DNA of 21,363 nucleotides from NCBI GenBank assembly GCA_947177495.1, contig CAMWUS010000005.1, forward strand, positions 1-21,363, read 5' to 3'. This document shows positions 15,548-21,363 of this stretch, piece by piece. How positions within the stretch are numbered: the stretch's first letter is position 1; the number at the start of each line of letters is the position of its first letter. The notes beneath the pieces were generated by a model. It made no database searches and had not been told where the DNA came from. It saw only the letters and a list, made by a program, of their open reading frames with translations. Made by a program: the position numbers and the translations under genes. The stretch comes from an uncultured Clostridia bacterium (GTDB lineage Bacteria; Bacillota; Clostridia; Christensenellales; Borkfalkiaceae).

Positions 15548-16684
15548 CTATTTCCTCGCCTTGGGATCCATTGCGTCCCGCAACCCGTCGCCGACGAAGT
15601 TAAACCCGAGCACAGCGATTACGATGAGGAAGCCCGCAGGCAACCAAACGTTGGGGTGATACTGTAAAATCATGGGATCGTTCACGAGCGCGATCATCGA
15701 CCCCCAAGCCGCCTTGGGGAACTGCACGCCAAGTCCCAAATAGGACAGGGTGGATTCGTACAGAATAACGCCGCCCAACCCCAAAGTCATGGATACGATG
15801 AGCTGAGGCATAACGTTGGGAATGAGGTGCTTGAAGATTTTCCGCCAAGTGGGAAGCCCCATGACTTCCGTCGCCGTGATGTATTCCTGTTCCCGTAGGG
15901 ATAGGATTTGCCCGCGCACCATTCGCGCGGTACTGCTCCAACTGAATATCGTAATGATGACCATGAGTACGTATATTCGTTGGTCGGCGGTAAGCTCCCA
16001 CGAGTCTATCACCGACGAGGCTATCAATAGAATAGGCAGCGTCGGAATACAGCTGAAGATATCGACGATACGCATGATAACTTGATCGACCCACCCGCCG
16101 AAATAGCCGGCAAGTCCGCCCAACACGATACCGATAATCGTATCCAAAATAACGACGATAAAGCCGATCATGAGCGAAATGCGCCCGCCGTACATGAGCC
16201 GCACGAATACGTCCATGCCCTTGTCGTCCGTTCCCAAAATGTGGTCTTTGGAAGGATTTGCATAGGTGTTGATGGTTTTTTCGTGTTCGAGCACTTCGAC
16301 AACGGTGATTTCCTCGCCGTTTTCATCTTTATAGCTGTACGATTCCTGCACGGTGTCCACAGAGGGCGTCATGTCCAATTCGCTCTCTCCCCACGCCCGA
16401 TACACAACGGGACCGAAGAAAGAGAAGAGGAACAAAAACGCGATCATGACAAGCCCGACGATGGAGAGTTTCGAGCGGAAGAACCGCCGCAAGACGAGAC
16501 GGAACGGGCTCATTTCCTTATAGGTAGCCTCTTCCTCTCCTTCCGCTTTGGAATTCTCCTCCGCCGTCTCTTCCGCTTTGGAATTCTCCGCCGCAGCGGT
16601 AGCCTCTTTCGTCACGGTTTGCGTTTCCGCATTCTCTTCGGCTGCGGTATGGAGTTTTTCGTCTAATTCTTGACCTTCGTTCAT
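15548..16684 (-). CDS. oppC: Oligopeptide ABC transporter permease, OppC/DppC type (378 aa)
   Basis: One half of the membrane channel for peptide import. After an acidic, Ala/Glu/Lys-rich N-terminal tail (residues 1-57, two ENSKAE copies) comes the family start FRLVLRRFFRSKLSIVGLV, TM1 at about 73-93, an extracytoplasmic loop ending in HILGTDDKGMDVFVRLMYGGR (148-168), further membrane spans, and the EAA coupling loop EYITATEVMGLPTWRKIFKHLIPN (267-290), which docks to an ATPase. The end NFVGDGLRDAMDPKARK is typical of OppC/DppC. The loop at ~100-140 (SVDTVQESYSYKDENGEE...) is larger than in many homologues. AGGAGG 5 nt upstream of the ATG (16690-16695) overlaps the oppB-like TGA stop. Confidence 0.95.
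   Translation of the reverse strand: MNEGQELDEKLHTAAEENAETQTVTKEATAAAENSKAEETAEENSKAEGEEEATYKEMSPFRLVLRRFFRSKLSIVGLVMIAFLFLFSFFGPVVYRAWGESELDMTPSVDTVQESYSYKDENGEEITVVEVLEHEKTINTYANPSKDHILGTDDKGMDVFVRLMYGGRISLMIGFIVVILDTIIGIVLGGLAGYFGGWVDQVIMRIVDIFSCIPTLPILLIASSVIDSWELTADQRIYVLMVIITIFSWSSTARMVRGQILSLREQEYITATEVMGLPTWRKIFKHLIPNVMPQLIVSMTLGLGGVILYESTLSYLGLGVQFPKAAWGSMIALVNDPMILQYHPNVWLPAGFLIVIAVLGFNFVGDGLRDAMDPKARK
16540..16589. repeat. 30-bp-period direct repeat in the oppC-like 5' end
   Basis: CTTCCGCTTTGGAATTCTCC occurs identically at 16540-16559 and 16570-16589. It encodes the repeated ENSKAE units of the acidic N-terminal tail. Identity over 20 bp points to a recent in-frame duplication. 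Confidence 0.75.
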
Positions 16685-16689
16685 ACCTG

Positions 16690-16695
16690 CCTCCT
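16690..16695 (-). promoter_or_regulatory. Ribosome binding site of the oppC-like gene, overlapping the oppB-like stop
   Basis: AGGAGG with a 5-nt spacer before the ATG at 16684; its first bases fall in the TGA of the preceding permease gene. This supports tight co-translation of the two permeases. Confidence 0.75.
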
Positions 16696-17690
16696 CACTT
16701 TCCGAGCTTGACGCGCGGGTCTACGACTGCGTACATCAAATCGGAAAGAAGCGTTCCGATTACCGTTAGAATTGCCAAAAACATATTGTATCCCATAACG
16801 AACGGGATATCGCCCACAAGCAGCGCCTGATAAGCCATGTTACCGATACCGGGGATATCGAATACCTGCTCGGTAATCATCATGCCGCCGAAAAGCCCGG
16901 GGATAATTCCCGCAAGCAAGGTCGCCAAAGGAATGAGCGTATTGCGGAACGCATGCTTGTAGATGACCGTCTTTTCCGAAAGTCCCTTTGCGCGCGCCGT
17001 ACGGATATAGTCGGCGTTGAGCACTTCGAGGGTGTTGGTACGGGTGTACCGCATCAGCCCGCCGAGGGAGAGAAGCACGGTAACCGTAATGGGGAGAATC
17101 ATATGATATATGATATCCCCGAATTTTTGCATCTGCCCCGCAAAAGTATTTGCGTAAGTGACGCCTGTATCCACAAGACCACTGGGATCGAACCACCCCA
17201 AATCGACCGCAAACACTTTTATTACGATTGCGCCGAAGAAATAGGTGGGAAGCGATAGCCCTATCATGGTAAATACGGTAACCGTGTAATCCCTTGCGGA
17301 ATATTGGTGCGTCGCACTCGAAATGCCGAGCGGGATTGCAATTAAGAACTGCAAAATCGTAGCGACCAACGCGATTCCGAAAGAAACCCACATGTGCTCC
17401 GAAATGACCTGCGTAACGGGCACTCTGTATTTGAAGGAATTTCCCAAATCCCCTTTAATCATATTGCCGAGCCAACGGAAGTATCCTGCAACGATACTCC
17501 CGTCCAGCCCGTAAAGTTTTAAGAGGTTTTGATAATCTTCTTCCGATATTTCGCCGATAGAGATTTTTTCCCGATAGGTCGTCTCGATATAGTTCATGGG
17601 CATGAGACGCACTAACGTATAGATAATCAACGAAACGCCGAGAAGAATCACGATGGAAATTCCCAATCGTTTTAAGATATACTTGACCAT
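16695..17690 (-). CDS. oppB: Oligopeptide ABC transporter permease, OppB/DppB type (331 aa)
   Basis: Second half of the membrane channel. It starts with the family-typical MVKYILKRLGISIVILLGVSLIIYTLVRL (here residues 1-29, TM1). Then comes an extracytoplasmic region with GDLGNSF (80-86), several hydrophobic spans, and the EAA loop around LNADYIRTARAKGLSEKTVI...FRNTLIP (224-254). The end is ITEQVFDIPGIGNM and AVVDPRVKLGK, as in OppB/DppB. Length is normal for the family. The ATG at 17690 follows the binding-protein stop by 19 nt with only a weak GGCGGAT-like site, so its translation probably depends on the upstream gene. Confidence 0.95.
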   Translation of the reverse strand: MVKYILKRLGISIVILLGVSLIIYTLVRLMPMNYIETTYREKISIGEISEEDYQNLLKLYGLDGSIVAGYFRWLGNMIKGDLGNSFKYRVPVTQVISEHMWVSFGIALVATILQFLIAIPLGISSATHQYSARDYTVTVFTMIGLSLPTYFFGAIVIKVFAVDLGWFDPSGLVDTGVTYANTFAGQMQKFGDIIYHMILPITVTVLLSLGGLMRYTRTNTLEVLNADYIRTARAKGLSEKTVIYKHAFRNTLIPLATLLAGIIPGLFGGMMITEQVFDIPGIGNMAYQALLVGDIPFVMGYNMFLAILTVIGTLLSDLMYAVVDPRVKLGK

Positions 17691-17709
17691 AAGTTATCCG
17701 CCGCGTAAA

Positions 17710-20352
17710 TTATTTTTCCGTTACAAGGGAAATGAGGTGCATATCGCTCGTAAGTCCCTTGAAGGACGAGGTTTCTTGATTGAAAGTAGACTCGTCGATT
17801 CTCGTCTTATCGTAAGCGAACAAGTCGTCTCTCTGATAGGTGGGCAGCTCTACCGCAAGCTGCATAACGAGGTCGAGCGCCTTGGAGTACATTTCCGCGC
17901 GTTCTTCCTGATTGTTGGTGGAACGTGCTTTTTCAATCCAAACGGCAAGCTTGCCTAAGGTTTCCAATTCATCATCGTAGCGTCCGCCTGCGTTGAGGAT
18001 AATTTGAGGATAGCCCCAGTTGTTTACCGAGGAAGCCTTGGAATCCATGTGGTAAACCTGATACATATCGGGGTCGATCGTCGAGCCCCAAGCCGCCGCC
18101 CATACCGTCAAATCGCCGGTGGAAAGCTTTCTCAAAGCGTTGGAATCGGGTTTCACGGTAATGTTGAAGCCGATTTCGTTGAGGAATTCGCCCGCTTGGA
18201 AGAGCGCCGTCCATGCAGGGTGGTCATTACCCTCGCCCGCAATGGTGAAAGTGTATTTGCAAACGTTGGAACCCTTGGCGTACACGCCGCTCGCGTTGGG
18301 CGAATAATCCGCAACGTCTTCTACGAGATATTTGATGAATTCCTGCTGTTCCGCCTTACTAAACTTTTCGCCCGCCTTCTTGCCCTTTCTATTAACAAAA
18401 GCTTTATACTGCGGATCTACTACGTCGAGGTTTGCAGGTACGGGACCGCCGATATAAGGATAGTAAGCGGTGCAGCCCTTCGGGTATGCCCAGCTCGAAG
18501 TGGACATGGAACGGTGAATCTGCTGCGCGCCCGTCTTGTAATATTCGACGCAAAGGCTCGTATCGATACTGTACATAATTGCCTGACGGATTGCAAGCGC
18601 GGGCACTTTACCTGCGTTGATTCCGATATAACCGTAACCGGAAGTAGTAATCGATTTATGACCGAGATTTGCTTCCTTTTCAAGCTCCGTAATGGTTTCG
18701 GGCTTGGCGTTAGGCTCCGCAAAGTCTACTCGTCCCCCTTTGAGGTTGTTGAGCATGGAGGTGGAGGTAACGACGACGAAACGTACCATCTTAATCTTTG
18801 CGGGTCCCATTAAATAATGGGGGTTACGCTCGAAGTAGATGACGTTCGCACTTTTGAAATCGGAAGGCTTTATGTCATCGGTACCGCCGCTTTCCTTGGA
18901 AGCCATGTAGGGACCTGCGCCGACGGGCACGCCCATTTTGGAGGGAGCGTTTACGACGTTGTTCAGGAAGTCCTGATTTCCCCATTCCACGCCGAAGTTT
19001 GCTACGTAGTCGAATGCCGCAACGTGCTCCGCATCCGAATAGTAATGCATGGGCGCTACGGGAATTGCGAAGTTCCAAATCGCCTTGGGGTCGATGTCGT
19101 TAATGGTGATGCTGAGCACCTCGTAGCCCGCGCTGACCGAGCCGTCCGCCGCATATTCGGGCTTATCGTAGGTAACGTCGTTTACCTTTACGCTGTCCGC
19201 ACCGCCGCGCGCCGCACCGCCGTTTGCAAACTTGATGCCGGAAATATCCTGATACTTTCTCTCGTGCGTTTCGCTGTATTTTTGAAGCTCCGCGTTGGTA
19301 AGATAGGTGTTGAGCGTTACCGCCGTGTTCCAATACTGTACGACTTCTGCAATATCGTAAGGAATCTTGTCGCTGACAATAGCGTCGATTGCCTTATCCT
19401 TATCCCATTTCGCGGGATTCTTGAAATCGCTCAAGTTATTGGTGAGCGCCGATTCCAGCTTGCCGTCCCTCTTGTTCCAAGTAATATAACCCTCGTTGTA
19501 GAGGAAAGATTCTACGTCGGTCGTGAACAGCCCTTCGTATACCTTGCCGCTTTTGTCCGTAAACTTGGTATCCTCGTAGGAGTTGAGGGAACCGGAATAA
19601 TCCGATTCGAGCTCCTCTTTGAACAGCTTCAACGCCTGATCGTAGTCGGCAACCAAGTTCTTGTAGGTGTCGTTTTGCGTCGCATCTTGCTTCGCTTGCA
19701 GATATCCCCTGAAGTCCGCCGCGTTCATCAGCTCGTTGTCGTGCTCGTCGAAAATTTCGTCCGCCGTCATAACGAGGGCGTTGATTCTCGCTTCCGCCGC
19801 GACTTCGAACCGCTGCATGAAGCTCTCCTGCTCCTTATCGGTCGCCGCCTGCGTACGGTACTCTTTGAGTCCTACGATATCGGTCGAGTAAATGGTGCTC
19901 GAACCCGTGTATGCAATATCGAGATACACGTAGAAGTTGAAGAGCACGTCCTTCATGGTAAGGGGTTTGCCGTCGGAGAACTTCAAGTTGTTTTTGAGTA
20001 CGAAGCGGTACTCCGTCTTCAAATCGACGTCCTCGGTGCCTGTTTGGATAATTTCCAAATCCTTTACAACGCACGCTTCGTCGTCGCCGTAAGAAGGGTT
20101 GCCTGCCGCGTCGTTTGCGAGCATGGAAAGCTGCGTCATGCCGACCACGTTGCTATCCGTTCCCGAAGTGGAGAAGAAGGGACTGAATACCCCGTCCACT
20201 TCCAACGTCGTAAATCTGAGCGGGTCGGTCTCGTTGTTGAAATATTTCTTGTTGTCAGGACCGGGATTATCGGTATCGTTGCAGCCGACCGCGCCGAGCG
20301 TCAAGCTCCCTGCAAGCAGTCCTATCGTAATTGCCTTCAAATATTTTTTCAT
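17710..20352 (-). CDS. oppA: Peptide-binding lipoprotein of the ABC transporter, SBP_bac_5 (OppA/DppA) family, enlarged (880 aa)
   Basis: Captures peptides outside the membrane and hands them to the OppBC-type channel. The start is the ATG at 20352, because AAGGAG lies 8 nt upstream; a TTG at 20358 would leave only 2 nt. A lipoprotein signal ends at GAVGC (Cys24). Family marks: FVLKNNLKFSDGKPLTMKDVLFNF (around 117-139), VPVGAGPYM (about 475-483), RNPHYLMGPAKIKMVRFV (about 509-526), LAIRQAIMYSID (around 586-597), and a C-terminal lobe with AWGSTIDPDMY and the LAVELPTYQRDDLFAYDK end. At 880 residues it is much longer than the usual ~500-600. The excess is a charged insert at about 163-410 between the first lobe and the DPKAIWNFAIPVAPMHYY block. 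Gene position directly before the permeases is typical. Exact ligand cannot be read from sequence; di- or oligopeptides are likely given the neighbouring protease. Confidence 0.92.
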   Translation of the reverse strand: MKKYLKAITIGLLAGSLTLGAVGCNDTDNPGPDNKKYFNNETDPLRFTTLEVDGVFSPFFSTSGTDSNVVGMTQLSMLANDAAGNPSYGDDEACVVKDLEIIQTGTEDVDLKTEYRFVLKNNLKFSDGKPLTMKDVLFNFYVYLDIAYTGSSTIYSTDIVGLKEYRTQAATDKEQESFMQRFEVAAEARINALVMTADEIFDEHDNELMNAADFRGYLQAKQDATQNDTYKNLVADYDQALKLFKEELESDYSGSLNSYEDTKFTDKSGKVYEGLFTTDVESFLYNEGYITWNKRDGKLESALTNNLSDFKNPAKWDKDKAIDAIVSDKIPYDIAEVVQYWNTAVTLNTYLTNAELQKYSETHERKYQDISGIKFANGGAARGGADSVKVNDVTYDKPEYAADGSVSAGYEVLSITINDIDPKAIWNFAIPVAPMHYYSDAEHVAAFDYVANFGVEWGNQDFLNNVVNAPSKMGVPVGAGPYMASKESGGTDDIKPSDFKSANVIYFERNPHYLMGPAKIKMVRFVVVTSTSMLNNLKGGRVDFAEPNAKPETITELEKEANLGHKSITTSGYGYIGINAGKVPALAIRQAIMYSIDTSLCVEYYKTGAQQIHRSMSTSSWAYPKGCTAYYPYIGGPVPANLDVVDPQYKAFVNRKGKKAGEKFSKAEQQEFIKYLVEDVADYSPNASGVYAKGSNVCKYTFTIAGEGNDHPAWTALFQAGEFLNEIGFNITVKPDSNALRKLSTGDLTVWAAAWGSTIDPDMYQVYHMDSKASSVNNWGYPQIILNAGGRYDDELETLGKLAVWIEKARSTNNQEERAEMYSKALDLVMQLAVELPTYQRDDLFAYDKTRIDESTFNQETSSFKGLTSDMHLISLVTEK

Positions 20353-20360
20353 GTTCAAAA

Positions 20361-20366
20361 CTCCTT
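20361..20366 (-). promoter_or_regulatory. Ribosome binding site that fixes the binding-protein start at 20352
   Basis: AAGGAG sits 8 nt before the ATG at 20352 and only 2 nt before the TTG at 20358, so the ATG is chosen. The surrounding 52-bp spacer is A/T-rich (minus strand TTAAAGTGATTATAAAG), which could hold a weak -10-like TATAAA, but no matching -35 is seen and no terminator separates the upstream gene. Confidence 0.75.
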
Positions 20367-20404
20367 CCTGTTTTTCTTTATAATCACTTTAATTTTTTTT
20401 CTTT

Positions 20405-21363
20405 TTATGCGTCCGTTCTGTCGTCCACCGTTACGGTCACGTTTTCGAACGTGCTCTCGCGCTCGAAGTAGTACGCTTTATCCGTTACGAGCACAAGGCT
20501 ATCGGGATCGTTTTTGATGGTTGCGGGCAACTGCGACACCGTGTAGACAGGTTTCACTGTCACGCCCTTCACCGTACTGTTTTCCGCCTTCACACACAGC
20601 GGCGCTACGATAATCTTTTTCGTCTGCCGCAAAGAGGTTTTCACGTCGATCGTGAAGTTCTCGAAGGTCACGTCCTGTACGGTTGCGCCTTCCATGCTTC
20701 CGAAGAGGGAGATGCACAAGATGCCGCCTTCGTCGCCCAAGTCCTCGTCGTCTACAAGCGCGCCTCTGGTCGGGTCATAGCTGAGGTTGAAGTTGGAAAC
20801 CGTATGTCCGTTCCCGCGGAAGATTTTCTTATAATCGCCGAAGCTGAAATCTCTACCACCAAGATCGATGTCCGCCATAAGCATGATGTCTTTGTTGCGG
20901 TTTGCAACCAAGTCGTTCGCCGTGTACACTTGCACGAACTCGCCCTTCTCGTATTTCACGAAAACGTCTATCGCTGTGTTCACTTCTCCGCCGGGGTGAG
21001 TAAAGCTCTCGTCCCAAGGGTTGCCGTTTTCATCGTAGAAACCCGCAAGCGCGGTATACCCGGCACGGTTGTTCCTGTAGTTGAACTTATCCGAGAACGT
21101 GTCGCCCGCATTTACGTTGTAGCTGCCGAGCACTTGTTTGTTGCCGTCCTCGTCAAGATAGCAGACGTTGTAGCTGTAGCGGATAACGGGCAACCACTTT
21201 GCGTACAGCTCCACGCCGTCCGCGCCCACCTTGTCGGTTGCAAAGTTCCACTTGTCCGCATAAACGGCTTCTTCGCCTTCCCCGCTCTTTACGCGGTACC
21301 AACCTTCGATCTCGTATTCCGTCCGCGTAACCTGCGCTTTGTCGTCGTCCGATTTCGGTCTGT
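20405..21363 (-). CDS. Surface protein with InlB-type repeat and GLUG-like beta-helix region, 5' end missing (partial)
   Basis: The frame is open to the right edge, giving 318 visible residues; a GTG at 21229 is not needed as a start because the conserved repeat continues upstream of it. Visible residues ~15-57 (YEIEGWY...DKWNFATDKVGADGVELYAKW) form a Listeria-Bacteroides (InlB/Flg_new) repeat. A further beta segment (YNVCYLDEDG...GYTALAGFYDENGNPW) may be a degenerate second copy. From about 140, the line YTANDLVANRNKDIMLMADIDLGG, then FRGNGHTVSNFNL and LFGSMEGATVQDVTFENFTI, is typical of GLUG-type beta-helical surface proteins. There is no sortase motif or membrane span at the C-terminus, so any anchor (for example a lipoprotein signal) must be upstream of the window. 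Likely role: adhesion or ligand binding at the surface. It precedes the binding-protein gene by 52 bp and could belong to the same unit. Confidence 0.85.
   Translation of the reverse strand, partial: RPKSDDDKAQVTRTEYEIEGWYRVKSGEGEEAVYADKWNFATDKVGADGVELYAKWLPVIRYSYNVCYLDEDGNKQVLGSYNVNAGDTFSDKFNYRNNRAGYTALAGFYDENGNPWDESFTHPGGEVNTAIDVFVKYEKGEFVQVYTANDLVANRNKDIMLMADIDLGGRDFSFGDYKKIFRGNGHTVSNFNLSYDPTRGALVDDEDLGDEGGILCISLFGSMEGATVQDVTFENFTIDVKTSLRQTKKIIVAPLCVKAENSTVKGVTVKPVYTVSQLPATIKNDPDSLVLVTDKAYYFERESTFENVTVTVDDRTDA

Noticed and set aside
20353..20404. Riboswitch or T-box leader before the binding-protein gene
   Set aside because: Only 52 bp of A/T-rich spacer is available, too short for such an element, and no terminator hairpin is present.
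21227..21229. GTG as the start of the rightmost gene
   Set aside because: The InlB-type repeat begins well upstream of it in the same open frame and no ribosome binding site precedes it; the gene is cut by the window edge.

Overview
All recognisable genes lie on the minus strand and read right to left (high to low coordinates) with very small gaps, so the window looks like one long transcription unit or two back-to-back ones. The likely host is a monoderm, Gram-positive anaerobe of the Clostridia (Bacillota), probably a gut inhabitant. This rests on strong AGGAG-type ribosome binding sites, many lipobox lipoproteins, BspA-type leucine-rich repeats, bacterial Ig-like (Big_2) and InlB-type repeats, and a C-terminal hydrophobic segment with a basic tail instead of an outer-membrane signal. 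The taxon is inference; there is no rRNA or other marker gene.

Layout in transcription order: (1) the 3' part of a surface protein with an InlB-type repeat and a GLUG-like beta-helical region (20405 to the right edge). (2) A complete oligopeptide/dipeptide ABC transporter: lipoprotein substrate-binding protein (17710-20352), two permeases (16695-17690, 15548-16684) and two ATPases (14384-15544, 13062-14375). (3) A 104-residue tail-anchored membrane protein whose start lies 116 bp inside the second ATPase gene in the +1 frame (12863-13177). (4) A giant 2492-residue extracellular subtilisin-like protease fused to Ig-like domains, about 31 BspA-type leucine-rich repeats, a Cys/His-rich segment and a C-terminal membrane anchor (5339-12817). 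(5) Three lipoproteins: a 765-residue Fn3+Big_2 protein joined to the protease gene by a TAATG overlap (3042-5339), an 811-residue related protein (504-2939), and the start of a third with Ig-like repeats running off the left edge (1-449).

The most economical reading is a cell-surface 'digest and import' locus. The protease would bind and cut a protein or glycoprotein, the binding protein would capture the peptides, and the Opp-type permease would import them. The lipoproteins and the small membrane protein would be accessory surface or assembly factors of unknown function. Each transporter and protease family is well known, but this combination (subtilase-LRR chimera, two related large lipoproteins and an overlapping small membrane protein in one unit with Opp genes) is not one I recognise as described.

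No stretch longer than about 100 bp lacks a gene. The largest gap (2940-3041) holds two abutting perfect palindromes. I see no tRNA, rRNA, CRISPR array, insertion sequence or convincing riboswitch, and no confident promoter. Long open frames on the plus strand are shadows of the minus-strand genes.
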